64,000 nt of DNA from Cepaea nemoralis (Eukaryota > Mollusca > Gastropoda > Stylommatophora > Helicidae). Each line of letters starts with the position of its first letter. The first letter of the stretch is position 1. Location: the NCBI GenBank assembly GCA_014155875.1, contig JACEFZ010003503.1, positions 310,001 through 374,000 of the forward strand. The letters run 5' to 3'. The notes under the pieces are model-generated. The model ran no database searches. It saw only the letters and a list, made by a program, of their open reading frames with translations, and was not told where the DNA came from. Shown here one piece after another: positions 40,925 through 52,730 of the stretch. A program made the position numbers and the translations under genes.

Positions 40925-43830
40925 ACCTTTAGATGTCAACCTGAATGTAGTTAAAGTAAGCTGTAGTCAACTTGAGCTTGTTGATATCTCCATAGAGCTT
41001 GTCCTCAAATGAAGCAGGCGTGGGCCAAAATATCTTTCTCTGTTCTGCATATATTGGGCACTCCTGCAGCAAATGTTTAGCTGTCATTTTACCAGTTCCA
41101 CAATTACATTCATCGGTATCTCCTATCTTTAGTTTATTGAACAAGTGGTATTTCAGCCTGTTATGTCCTGTGCGGAGTCTGAAGATTGCTACTTGTTCTC
41201 TTCGGTCGAGTTTGTAATATGCATCATCCTTCTGGTGGCCTGGATGCTCTGATTCCCATTTGGTTCTATAGGTGCTTTTTATAAACCTCTTTGCCTCATT
41301 ATAGGTTATGTCTATGTCAGGCTGTGGTAGTCGCCCACCCTCTTTTGCTAGTCTGTCAGCCTCTTCATTTCCAGGTATACTGCAATGTGATGGGATCCAC
41401 TGTATTACAACTTTTTTGGATTTCTGGCATAGACCATGGAGTGCTGCTCTTAGGTCAGCTATTTCTGTGCTGTTTTTGCTCCTTCAGTATTGAGACAGCT
41501 GACTTTGCATCTGTAAAGATAGCTATTTGCTTCTCTTTATTTTCCTCCATCAAGAGCATTTCTGCTGCAGTTTTCAAAGCCTCTACCTCCGCTTTGAAGT
41601 TACTTGAAAATTTTCCAGTTGCCACTGACTGTGTTTTTTTCACTCCATTTTTTAAATTTAGGAGAATTCCTCCTCCTCCATTTTCTATTGAATTTTTGGC
41701 TGATCCATCTGTATATGCATGGGTCCAATTGCTGCTTGGGTAATGTTCTTTTATGTAGTTTAGGGTTATTTCTCTTCTTTCGGTTTCATTCTGAGTGTTC
41801 TTTTTCTCAATACCAGGAATGTTTTCTATCATCTCAGGCAGTTGCTGCTGTCTCCAAGCTGGGAACTTGTGTGTCATTGTAAATGGGCTTGACTGTTGAT
41901 ATGTTAAGTATGGGATCTGCCCTAATTTTTCGTTTTGCAGTTTCTACAAAGTTGCTACGCTTCAGTCTTCCCTTTCCAAAACCATTAAACCTGTTATACA
42001 TAGGGTGGTCTGTCAATCTTCTAAATTTTTCTGCTTGTTGCTGGGCTCTGCTATCTCTTCTATCCTGCATTGGTTGTAAACAGGTGATCTTTTCTAGTTC
42101 ATTAATAGGCGTTGTCTTCAGGCTTCCAGTTATGATTCGCATTCCTTGATTTTGGACTTATTTTGTTAAAGTTTGACTTAGCTGCTGTTGCCCAAGCTGC
42201 AATGCCATATTCCAGTACTGGCCTCACCCGTCCAGTATATAACTTCTTGAGAACTTTCTCATCTGCTCCCCACGTTGTACCAGCAAGCTTTTTCATGATT
42301 GCCATTCTTTGCCTTGCTCTTGTTCGATTTTTCTCAACCTGTGTCTTCCATGTCAGGCGACGATCAAAGGTGACTCCTAGATAGTTTGGATTTTCTTCAT
42401 GGCGCAATATTTTTCCATTCAATACCAGCTTAGGTTGCTGAGTTTTATTTGAGAGGGAGAACACTGTGCATGTTGTTTTCTCCTCACTTATCTTCACTAG
42501 CCATGATTTTGACCAGTCCTCTAGCGCTAATAAGGCTTGCTGTATTCTGCTGTTAGCTGTACTAATATATTCTTCAGATGTCCATATGGCTAGGTCATCT
42601 GCAAAGGAGGATGTGTGTACTCTGGCTGGAAAATTTTCCGTGATGTCATTTATATATGCTAGGAATAATGTTGGTGAAAGAACTCCTCCTTGGGGGACAC
42701 CTTGCTCCAACAGCATCATTTTGCTGGTTTGTCCTTGTACTTTTGTCCTGGCAGTTCTGTTCTCAAGGTAGTGGCTGATCCATTTATACATTTTCCCCAC
42801 AAACATGCATTTTTTGCAGTTTTACTTTCAGTCCTTCCTTCCATACTTTATCAAATGCTTTTTCTAAATCTATCCAGACCGCTAGTGTGTGCTTTTTCTC
42901 TTGGAAGGCATCATCTATTTCCTGAGCTATATAGGTTATTTGATCTTCAGTGGATCTGTACTTTCTGAATCCTGCTTGGTGTGGTGTTAAGAGTTGGTTT
43001 TCTTCCAGATGCCATGTAAGCCTCCCATTGATAATGCGTTCCATTAATTTTCCTACACAGCTAAGTAGACTGATAGGTCGATAGCCATTTGGTTCTTCCA
43101 GGTCTTTTCCTTTCTTTGGGACTGGTATTAGTATAGCTTCCCTCCATGCCAGTGGGACTATTCCTCTCTTCCAGCTGTAATTTAGGACTGCTAGTAGTTT
43201 CTTTTTTGCCTTAGTGCCTAGTCCTATTAGCATTTCATTTGTGATTCCATCCTTTTCTGGTGATTTCTTCTTTTTTAGGGTATTCATTGCCTGTTCCATG
43301 TCTTAAATTGTTAGATTTGCCATAATATATTCTGCTGCTGTCTCTGTATTATTATGATGTATCTGTTTGTCCTTGATTGCTTTCTTCTGTTCGGTTGTAA
43401 TATCAATGTGGTTTGCACTGGCATAGTGTTCCATTAGTGCATTTGCAGTCTTTTTTCCTGTAAGCAAGGCATTTCCTTGTTTAATTGTTATTTATTTGTT
43501 TCTAGGTCCTTCATTGTTCATGGCTTTCACTAGTTTCCATAGTTTGTTTCCATCCCTGTCAAAATTCAGGTTTTCTGTTTGTACCCTCCAACAATCTCTT
43601 GTTGTTTGATTTACTGTTCTCTTATATTTTGCTGAGATGGCTTTGAGAGAGATGTTCGCTTCAGTTGTTTGTTCTCTCTCTGCTGTCTTCCTGGCATCTT
43701 CAACTTTGTCCTCCAAATTTGTAGTTCTACAGTCCAGTATGGTTTGTAATTTTTCCTAGCTCCTCTTGGAATAGACTCAATGGCCGCCTGTATTATTGCT
43801 CTGGTTAGACTTTCCACCATTTGCTTCATG
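40925..43830 (-). mobile_element. LINE-A': I/Nimb-like LINE, 5'-truncated
   Basis: On the minus strand, from linker (IPRGARKNYKPYW at 43770) through RT, RNase H and a Cys/His tail (CNCGTGKMTAKHLLQEC near 41090). RT: KSPEKDGITNEM near 43260, GYRPISLLSCVGK, WIDLEKAFDKVW near 42870, QGVPQGGVLSPTLF near 42700, SFADDLAIW near 42600. RNase H: YTDGSAKNSIENGGG near 41710, FKAEVEAL, FTDAKSA near 41520. Stops or shifts near 43490, 43300, 42800, 42150, 41880 and 41455. It is the parent family of fragments at 2635-3215 and 6515-6705. Confidence 0.88.
42102..42806 (-). pseudogene. LINE-A' RT catalytic half
   Basis: A 234-residue frame with QGVPQGGVLSPTLFLAYIND, SSFADDLAIWTSEE and YLGVTFDRRLTWKTQVEK. The fingers half lies just upstream at 43299-42784 in an overlapping frame, so one shift separates them. 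Confidence 0.82.
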
Positions 43831-44344
43831 TAGCATACGAATCAATCTATAAACTTCAATGAAAAGAGGACCAACATCTTGGTCGTTAAGAAGAAAGCCC
43901 ACTACAGAGACACTGACAACTATTTTCATAGTGCAAAACAGGTAATCATGTTCCGTCTCTGAACAGTAAACAGCAGAGTAGACAATCTTTCACGAAGACT
44001 CAACGCGGGCCTGTCACCTATGTGTATGTGTGAACAAACTATACAGGCAGCTGAACAGATCCTTAAAAATGGACACATGGTGACTAAATTGCGGTATCAT
44101 TTCTGGTCACTCCATACGCACATTAACGCACAGCTATTTGGAAGCTTTTACGAACTCAATATAAAAAGCTAACATGAATACTTGTGTACACATTATTAAC
44201 CAGCAGGTAAAGAAACGAGAAGGAAATGAAAAATAAGGTAAGAAATATACTCCTTCTACTTTCCTGTCAATTTACACATTATTTATCTCATACCTCTGTA
44301 AATTCTCTGTCTTTACTAATATTACACATTGCACCCCTCTCGGG
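43831..44344. other. Spacer, nothing recognised
   Basis: No gene or repeat end is visible between LINE-A' and the SINE at 44345. Confidence 0.4.
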
Positions 44345-44582
44345 ATTCTCCGTGGTGAAGTAGTCAAGCCGTCTGACTCGGGCTCCAAAGGTTGTATGTT
44401 CGATTCAGTGCCGCGACCTTCATTTCACGAGTGCATTGTTCGAAGACTTCCGAGGGTCGTCGCTGGAGCTACGGAGTTCGTGCTTTGTGCGACACTTTCC
44501 ACGCTACGGAAAGAGACTGAGCCATATGGGATAAAAACCCGGTGCAATGCAGTCGACCCTGTCGACTTTTAAACTACTTCTT
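44345..44582 (+). mobile_element. tRNA-derived SINE (S1 family)
   Basis: The head TGGTGAAGTAGTCAAGCCG and B-box-like GTTCGATTCAG align with 33331-33560 along the whole length, to the shared GTCGACCCTGTCGACTTTTAA end. Confidence 0.82.
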
Positions 44583-44624
44583 TTACTGCACCCACTCCCA
44601 TACGAATCCGGATACGCCTTGTGT

Positions 44625-46315
44625 AGCCATCTTCTTCTCTTCTTTTCGTTCATCCGGAGTGTTTTTTCAGATGTCATTGCGGTGTGTCTGTTATGCGCCC
44701 TTGGGCCTAAACCCGTAGGCCAACACATCGACTTTAGCGTGCTTTTTTGACCAGGTAGCATTTCTGGGAGACTCTCACTTTTGTGGTGCCATCTACAACC
44801 ATGCTGGCCAAGTTGGAACGGTCGAAGACAACGGTCATCCCTCAAAGGAAGGCAGGGACAGTCCATAGCATTTTCCGCCATCCAAGGTTGCTTCCATAGT
44901 TGCAGGGCCGACACATAACGCCCTGGATCTGGGCTCACCGAGGGAAATCGTCACGTCCTGCTCATGGCTGCTTTAAATCCTCACTTCAATATATTGGTCA
45001 TTTCATTTTCCCCGGGCCATTCCCGCACAAACCAGACAGGTTTGCAGACGGCATCCACTCAGCGAGTTTTCGGACATGTGCTTGTCGTTGCGCCCGTCAG
45101 AGCTGTTCCAGGCACGACAGACATTCGGAAACTACCTAGTCAGAGCTGTTCCGAACGAGAGCGGCATTCGGAAACTAGGTAGTCAGAGCTGTTCCTAGCA
45201 CGAGAGACATTCGGGCGAGACATTTCACTCGGACGTAATTGCGTAGTGTCAATTTTTAGTTTGCCACCCGTAGGACGACACTTCCGACTTCTGGCGGGCA
45301 TTTTTTAGTGAGGTTAGCCTTCCTCTGGTTTCGAGACACGTTAGACTGTTGTAATGTCACCCACATCTCAGCTGGTCAAGATAGAACGATCAACGATATC
45401 GCGGTCGGCCCTCAAGGGAAGGCAGGGGCAGACCATGGGCATTATCTCACTATCCGAGGAGGCTTCCATAATTGCAGAGCCGGCACATATTGCTCTGAGA
45501 CTGGGCTCACCCAAGGAGTTTCCACGTCCTGCTCATGGCTGCTTTAGTTCCTCACTTCCATGTGTTGGGCATCCCACTTGCCACTGATCGCTCAAGCACA
45601 CACCAGGAGCGGTCAGATTGCGAGCGACATCCACTCGGTAAGCTTTTGCTTGTGACTTCAACCCACGCAATAGGTTCGCTCGCCGTGCGTTCCATTTTGC
45701 GTTGTTGAGACGTTTTTTCACTTTTGTCTACACTCTCTATGAGTTAGACACAGAGTTTCCGTAACCATGCCCTTCGACTGGGGCACTTTTCTGACTTTTT
45801 TGTACTCGCTCACGAGGTAGGCTACATGTGCTGCCGGCTCAGCACCTTACCTTCGTGCAGCAGTGAACGAGAAACGGTCAGGCCCTCTCATCCGGGAATC
45901 CCTCATATCCCCCAGCTGAGAGCCTTCGAACATATATCAGACCTGAGCATGTAGCTTGCTCAGTATCATGTTTCTATTTTCCGGTAGACGGGTATCGGCC
46001 TGGCTCTCAGATCCGAGGGTTTGTGGCTTAGAGGCGTTCAGCCACAGCCCTCGACAGGGAGCCTTAAGAGTTTTGTCCGGACCAAGAAATTCTGCCTTTG
46101 TGCACCTGATTTAAATTTTGACTGCTATCCTCAGTCTATGCCTGCAGAGCAGCAGGTTGTGTCTCTCTTAGTCTGGTCCCTATCCCATAAGCTGTCCGAT
46201 ATGTAATTTTTCACCCATCGGCAAGCAAATGGGGTCGATGGGACACGCAAGCTCCCCCACCACGTCAAGGTGGAGACACATCGGGGGAGGTGTAGCCATC
46301 TGAATTGGCGGGGCA
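44625..46315 (-). mobile_element. Element X, longest copy
   Basis: On the minus strand it starts near 46300 (CTCCCCCGATGTGTCTCCACC) and ends in a GAA-rich tail at 44625-44645. It contains two related units of about 420 bp (44650-45080 and 45228-45645, each with CTCAAGGGAAGGCAGGG-like and TTCCATA-TTGCAG motifs) separated by three short repeats with TCAGAGCTGTTCC at 45097-45215. No long frame is visible. It is the inverse of 48890-50225. Confidence 0.7.
45097..45215 (+). repeat. Short tandem repeat inside element X
   Basis: GTCAGAGCTGTTCC followed by a CG-rich stretch and ACATTCGG or GCATTCGG occurs three times at intervals of about 42 bp. The same array, inverted, is at 49640-49765. Confidence 0.8.
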
Positions 46316-47660
46316 TTCATTGCTGTAAAAACAAGTTTGTTATCGAGAAATCACTAGTTTTTCATCAAAACATCAAAGAAATGACGCCGCTTTCGATGAT
46401 TTAAGTTGCTTTTGGACCTATCAAAGACACACTCCTTGGGTGGGGGTAAATATAAGACGGGAGGGAAAATTTCATAACGATGCAACAGACAGTTTTCAAA
46501 ATAATTGATCGTGAATGACGGCATTCATTTCTGGACATACTATAAAATTCTCCGCTAACCCCGAATACTCTCGTCACGTGACGCGACGAGAATTAGCAGT
46601 GGTTCGAATCGCAAAAGTGACTTACGAGAGTATGGAGCCGGTCGCTCAGAAAGTCGTGGCGTGCTGATGAGCGTAATCTAGCCTAGTAATCAACATACAG
46701 CTGAAAGATGCTGGTGTTGACCGCAATATCCTGAAACAGGATGGAAACGCGGAAAAAAAAAAAAAAAAAAAAAAAAAAAATGTCTTAACATATCCTGAAC
46801 CATTGCATAACGAGGTAAGATAGCCAGTTATTTTTCCCATCTCATGTCCTTCCCTGACAATTCGCAGACAATTATTTAAGTACCCATTTGATGAGGCGGG
46901 ATCCACAACTAGGGTGTACTTGTCGAAGAAAAAATTGCTTCTGCTGGGGCTATAACCTGAACCACTTATTGACAAGGAAGTGCAGTAACCATGTTGCCAC
47001 TGCGGATTCTAACAAGCAATTAAATACATTTGTCCATAAATACTATAATTTCTAACCATGTTGCCACTGCGGATTCTAACAATTAAATATCTTTTCCATA
47101 CATAGAACATTTTGACTGTCAGTCACGCTGCCAGTTATCAACACCTGACACAAACACACACACACTCACAGACCAGTTGCCAACCAAGGGCCTGCTCTGC
47201 CCTACCATGACGCTTTTATAAACCCCACGTTAGTCCCGATTTCTTCATTTCTGATTTTCTCTCTTCTTGATACATTGAGTATTCTTCTCAGAAATCTAAT
47301 GTATGTTGTAATTTTTCTATCTTTTTCTGTCATTGTACTACTATATATTTTTAATCCTGTAGTGTGTCTTTACACCTGCTTATATGTTGTGATTTGTATA
47401 TTTGTATGCTGATGAAGGTTTGCCGCCTTAACGTCCTTTGTTTTTCGTAATTATGTTCTGTAAAGCTGCATTACTTCGTGTTATTTTATACCATTAACCA
47501 TTATTTGCATTTTCCACAGCTTTACCGCAGCCCCACTAATTTTATTCATACCTTAACCAAGAATGCTATGGATCACATGATCTATTATTATTAAGCTCCT
47601 CCTAAGCTTGTCATGTGATTAGCGAGATCACATGATTTTTCTGCTATGTATTGATAAAGC
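46316..47660. other. Spacer between element X and the candidate exon
   Basis: Contains a poly-A run of about 31 bp at 46755-46790 and a 30-bp direct repeat (AACCATGTTGCCACTGCGG at about 46988 and 47056). A GACCAGTTGCCAACCAAGG motif at 47171 is shared with 18890. Nothing coding is recognised. Confidence 0.4.
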
Positions 47661-47668
47661 CGGACTAC

Positions 47669-47676
47669 TTATATAA
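47669..47676 (+). promoter_or_regulatory. TATA-like box upstream of candidate first exon
   Basis: TTATATAA lies about 100 bp before the ATG at 47773, with an initiator-like CTCACGG about 25-30 bp downstream. The spacing fits an RNA polymerase II core promoter, but the motif is common in AT-rich DNA. Confidence 0.35.
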
Positions 47677-47772
47677 CAGCTTAACCAGAACTCACGGTCG
47701 TTTTTTCAAATTTCTTGTGACGATTTGATTTAATAATTTACTGATTATATCGTATTACTTAAGTGAAGGAAC

Positions 47773-47937
47773 ATGATTGTGTTCTTAATTAGCGCCTTTT
47801 TAATATGCGGTGTGGAATCATGGCGGCCGTACGCGTACAAGTCCATTTCGCCCATACCTCCACCTCGACAAGGGAAGCCTGTGGTAGCGCCATTAAAGAG
47901 CGGATACTCGTACACCACAAATTTCTTTACTCAGAAG
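47773..47937 (+). CDS. Candidate first exon of a secreted protein, possibly S28 peptidase-like
   Basis: The 55 codons start with a clear signal peptide (MIVFLISAFLICGVES). A proline-rich stretch follows, then GYSYTTNFFTQK, directly before a strong donor GTAGGTAA in phase 0. The NFFTQK end resembles the FxQKVDHF start of the mature domain in lysosomal Pro-X carboxypeptidase and DPP7, where the next exon would supply VDHF. No second exon was found downstream; repeats begin at 48118. The exon call is moderate and the family call weak. Confidence 0.4.
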
Positions 47938-48117
47938 GTAGGTAATCCATTTATTTAGGTACAAATGCATTGCTAGATAATGCCTACTAATTATTGCAAA
48001 CTGCACAGCTGCCATTTTGTTTTAGAGAGGCGATTGATTAGGCTTAGCAGTTAAGTTAGCAGGTTATGCACCCCATGGTTGATGGGGTTGCCATTGACTT
48101 CGTCAATTAGTTAGTAG

Positions 48118-48275
48118 GGCCAACGGGAAAGGCAGGCTTGAGTCCGGTTAGTGCCCACGAAGAAAGCTTGGCTTGAGTCAGGTTAGTGCCCACGGGGAAA
48201 GCTTGGCTTGAGTCCGGTTAGGGCCCACGGGGAAAGCTTGGCTTGAGTCAGGTTAGGGCCAACAGGAAGGCATGG
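48118..48275 (+). repeat. Tandem repeat, about 38-bp unit, four copies
   Basis: GGCTTGAGTC(C/A)GGTTAG(T/G)GCC(C/A)AC recurs four times with AAGCTT between most units. It would lie in the first intron if the exon at 47773 is real. Confidence 0.88.
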
Positions 48276-48640
48276 ACTAGACTAAGTTGGTTGAGGACCT
48301 GTTCTCTATAGGGGATACAAGTCAACAGAAGAAGGAATTATATAATATTATAATCATCTTCCAGACAATTTGTGTACTTGTTATACTAAACATAAATTAG
48401 TTAGTCCACCGCTCTTGGTCCCTGTGGTTGTCAACAGCCTCTTGACTCGCATGTTGCCAACAATATCTAAGTTTCTCCATGACAATCATAATGCTACAGG
48501 TTTTCCCCCTCCCCCCATTCAACTTTCCCACTAACATTTTACATTTACACCTGCATACGACATGTGTGAGTGAAGAATAAGGATTGTATATTGAAGAAGA
48601 TGAAGTTGGCGTCCATGAAATCTTCATTACTCTTTATCTG

Positions 48641-48800
48641 TTCTTCTTCTTCTTCTGCCTTCATCCGGAGAGTTTTTTCGGACGTGATTGCGTTGTGCCT
48701 GTTTACAGCAGAGCTTTGCTCTTGCGCCATTAGGCAGACACATCTTTCAGTGGATGTTTGTTGGCCTGGTTAGCCTTCCTGAGTGTTTCGGAGGCTTCAT
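48641..48800 (-). mobile_element. Element X, 3' end fragment
   Basis: TTCTTCTTCTTCTGCCTTCATCCGGAGAG starts the copy, followed by CGTGATTGCGTTGTGCCTGTTTACAGC as in 40375 and 13720. Only about 150 bp remain. Confidence 0.65.
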
Positions 48801-48889
48801 CTGTTCAAAATGATCTCAGCATTCTTCAGCCGAGCTGCATCACTATTTAATTTCTCACTGATTTGTTAATTATTCATTTGTACTACCAA

Positions 48890-50225
48890 GACACTGGTGC
48901 TGTATAGACCACACACTCTCCCCCGATTTGTCTCCACCTTGCCGTGGTGGGGGAGCTTGCGTGTCCCATCGACCCCATGTGCTTGCCGATGGATGAAAAA
49001 CTACATATCGGACAGCATATGGGATAGGGACCAGACTAAGAGAGACACAACCTGCTGCTCTGCAGGTAGGCAGAGGATCGCAGTCAAAATTTAAGCTCCA
49101 GCGCACGAAGCACAAATCTTGGTCCAGATACCTACATAAACGCCTCCACCGATAAATGGAGGTGAGATACTGGGCACGCTACATGCCCAGTTCAGATACT
49201 TTCCCGAAGGCTCTCAGCTGGGGGATATGAGGGATCCCCGGATGAGAGGGCCTGGCCGTTTCTCGCTCACTGCTGTACGGAGGTAAGGTGCTGAGCCAGC
49301 AGCACATGTAGCCTACCTCGTGAGCGAGTACTAAAAGGTGGAAAAACACCTCGGTCGCACGTTCCGATGAAAGTGTTTAACCGTACTCATGGAGTGAGTG
49401 TAGTCAAAGGTGGAAAATTGTCTCGATGACACGAAATGGAACGCCTGGCTTGCGAATCCATTACGTGGCAGACCAAAGGAAAAGCTTGCTGTGTGGAAGT
49501 CGAAATAAGAGTCTAACTTGTCTCGAACCAGAGGAAGGCTAACCTCATTAAAAAATGCCCGCCGGAAGCCGGAAGTGTCGTCCTACGGGTGGCAAACTAA
49601 AAATTGACACTACGCAATTACGTCCGAGTGAAATGTCTCGTCCGAATGTCTCTCGTGCTAGGAACAGCTCTGACTACCTAGTTTCCGAATGCCGCTCTTG
49701 TTCGGAACAGCTCTGACTAGGTAGTTTTCCGAATGTCTGTCGTGCCTGGAACAGCTCTGACGGGCGCAACGACAAGCACATGTCCGAAAACTCGCTGAGT
49801 GGATGCCGTCTGCAAACCTGTCTGGTTTGTGCGGGAATGGCCCGGGGCAAACGAAATGACCAATATATTGAAGTGAGGAGTTAAAGCAGCCATGAGCAGG
49901 ACGTGACGATTTCCCTCGGTGAGCCCAGATCCAGGGCGCTATGTGTCGGCCCTGCAACTATGGAAGCAACCTTGGATGGCGGAAAATGCTATGGACTGTC
50001 CCTGCCTTCCTTTGAGGGATGACCGTTGCCTTCGACCGTTCCAACTTGGCCAGCTGGGTTGTAGATAGCACCACAAAAGTGAGAGTCTCCCAGGAATGCT
50101 ACCTGGTCAAAAAAGCACGCTGTAGCCGGATGTGTTGGCCTACGGGTTTCGGCCCAAGGGCGCATAGACACACCGCAATCACATCTGAAAAAACACTCCA
50201 GATGAACGAAAAGAAGAAGAAGAAG
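48890..50225 (+). mobile_element. Element X, long copy, plus orientation
   Basis: It begins near CTCCCCCGATTTGTCTCCACC at 48918, runs through the same blocks as 44625-46315 in reverse orientation, and ends GATGAACGAAAAGAAG with a (GAA)n tail at 50205-50223. One of the two 420-bp units seen in the other long copy is missing. The tail shows the direction of transcription. No open frame or known domain is seen. Confidence 0.7.
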
Positions 50226-50422
50226 ACCACACACTGAGAATAGTTAGTTAGTCGGTTAGTCGTGGTTCCAGCTTCATGGCAAAGGGTTGCCCCATCATGC
50301 TCCATTCCTGTTAGCAAATTTAAACATAGAGGAGAAGAGGATTTGAGATAGAAATGAATAATTTGGGACAAGTAAAATATTGTGTTCTGTTAGCAAATTT
50401 GAACAGATAAGCCACAAACAGT
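50226..50422. other. Short spacer between element X and the nest
   Basis: The phrase TTCTGTTAGCAAATTT(A/G)AACA occurs twice (near 50308 and 50387), about 80 bp apart. Nothing else is recognised. Confidence 0.4.
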
Positions 50423-50497
50423 ATGTTGCAGGATTTATTGCCTGTCATATTTCACTGCATCTCATCAGGTGCATACTACAGAGTTAAATATCATATT
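50423..50497 (+). repeat. Left inverted repeat of the outermost nested element
   Basis: The block with GGATTTATTGCCTGTCATATTT, CACTGCATCTCATCAGGTGC and ATACTACAG is the inverse of 62180-62252. The two lie just outside the Helitron-like element, so they probably belonged to one short palindromic element before the later insertions. Confidence 0.75.
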
Positions 50498-50926
50498 AAG
50501 TGAGTAAATGAATAATATTTTAGCTGAATTAATTAAATCACAAAGTCACAGGTGCTGTTCAAATGTGCAGCATCTATCAAACAATACCTGAGATGATGTG
50601 CTTTAGTTGTTTCAGCTAAAGCATTGTCCATTTATTCACTTCATCTATATATATATATAATACAATGTATGTCTGTAATTATGTATGTATGTTATTTATG
50701 CGTTCGTGAACGGTCCATCCGTGTACAAACAGTTATTTACTTAATATTATTTAATATTTTAATTTACATGATAATTTATATATAGTGAGGGGACATAACC
50801 TTTAATAGCCTTGCTATATATGTAAAATTGTTGCATATTTCTCAAATAGGTGGATCTTTTCGCCACAGTTATCTACAGGCATATGCATTATAATCCTCCT
50901 CCTCTCCCTCTCCCCCTCTTCCTCCC

Positions 50927-51425
50927 TGTCATCATCTTACTCTTATCTAAATAATGGTTCGGGTTCATACAGGCAACAATACACTGTTCGCTAGGATATA
51001 GAACATTTATTGTATAAAGTGTACAGTTGGCGCAGTGGGTAAACAGACCCACGCTCTCTTATATTACATATCACATATAGTTAAACATCAAACATATAGT
51101 TGTCATACAACAATCTAGCACACTATCTAGCCTAAGTATATCTATGAATATCTATGAGTCCCTCTCAGGCAGGCCTTGTTGTCTCTCTCCAGTCCGTTTG
51201 TCCTCCGCCGGTCTCCGCATGTCCTAACTCGACACGGGCGGTAACTCTGTCCGAGTTCCTCGTGGACCCCGCATTAGGCGGGCCACATCAGTGTCCACGG
51301 AATCATGGACTTGGTGACCAGCTCTTTCGAGAAGGTTCTAGATTACTCGGGTCCTGCGCGACTCAATGGTCTCCCTTGGGCTGGAGTTGCAGCCCTCTAC
51401 TATATATGGAAGTGAGGCGGTGACA
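50927..51425 (-). repeat. 3' LTR
   Basis: The 499-bp partner LTR. The frame of 89 residues found in both LTRs at the same place is a consequence of the repeat and not evidence of a gene. Confidence 0.92.
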
Positions 51426-51446
51426 GGATCCCCCCTCCCCCCTGAC
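51426..51446 (-). promoter_or_regulatory. Polypurine tract of the LTR element
   Basis: Read on the minus strand, AGGGGGGAGGGGGGATCC lies immediately before the LTR start TGTCACC. A purine run at this spot primes plus-strand DNA synthesis in LTR retrotransposons. Confidence 0.8.
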
Positions 51447-52568
51447 ATGATTTGTTGTTGGGTAATTAGATCCGTTCTAATTCTGTCACCGAATCACATA
51501 AAGTTGGTGTTTGTAGTTTGGTGGATAGTAACCTGGTAACCTACCTACTAGCACTAAAAACTCATGTATTCTACCATACAACACTTGTCTGATTTGGTGC
51601 AGAGATCCCTGTCTCTCGTGTGCTTAAATATGCTTATCAGACCGAAGTTACGTGGCGTTTTAGTAGTTGTATTTACAACTCGCCCTTCTCATAGTACCCG
51701 AAATGGTACCCAGACAAATAACCCCTATATTAAAGAGGGTTGACAAGACCGAAGTCTTGGCTAAATAAGTACACCTTCAAATCTTGATCTGTGTGTGTAT
51801 TTCTATACACTTTTACTCCCGTATGTTATATAATGCTAAATATGTAGTTACCTTGTTCTTTTATCCCCCTCAGACTACATGTGTCCCTGTTGGCTTGTTA
51901 GTGTGTTAACTAATAAGTTGATGTTATCTAATAAAGTGACTGTATTTTAAATTGATAGTGTTGAGTTTTGAGGTTTGTGTAACGTGCGTGCTGAATGTGT
52001 GGTGTATTTCCAAGCGTCACGAGTTGGGATAACCTCAATCATGAAATACTGCACTGTGTGCAATACCTGACTAGGCATTCCAAGTAGTGGTGCTTAGATG
52101 TATACTAACTGCTAAACTAAGTATATTACACTAACTACTAAATTAAACTCACTTCTAAACTAAGTTCTACACATGTATTGACAAATTAGACAAGTCATGC
52201 ACTTTTACATGGAAGACGCAGACAAATTACAATGAATACGTTTTGCGTACAATTTGTCCGCCAAGTGTATCGTTCTCTCATTTAATCCTTTCACGCAGTC
52301 ATTCACTCATCTGTCATTCAAAATAGTAATTGGCTAAAATATATGCTTAAAGTTGAGGTAAGCGTTATTGCCCTTAGAAAAAATGGGCTAGGCGATATTT
52401 GCCCTTTAAGAAAATACGTACTTTTTGTACGATGAATGAAAAATAGGTTATAATTTAACTAGAGACACTTGTATAGGACGGTTATTTAGCCTATGAATGG
52501 TACCGTCTGTAATATTAAAGTAGAATATGTACAAGTTATAGGTTAACACAATTTATATACATCATTAA
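51447..52568 (-). other. Non-coding 3' region of the LTR element
   Basis: Together with 55936-56411 this is about 1.6 kb between pol and the polypurine tract. I see no envelope-like or other frame. Such long 3' regions occur in several Ty3/gypsy lineages. Confidence 0.5.
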
Positions 52569-52730
52569 CCTGTCAGGTTAACCTGTTGGGTGCTGATCCG
52601 CCACAGCCTGCCTGCTTCAATGGGTGCTTGGGGCTAGGACAAAATCTGAATCGCAGGCTGTAAAACCAATGCACCAGGTACAAACAAAAATAAAAATAGA
52701 AACCTCAAGCTACGGCTTGCAACCTGGAAC

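Noticed and set aside
51154..51423. An 89-residue frame, repeated identically at 61486-61755
   Set aside because: The two copies lie in the LTRs of one retrotransposon; identity comes from the LTR repeat and the frame is antisense to the element.
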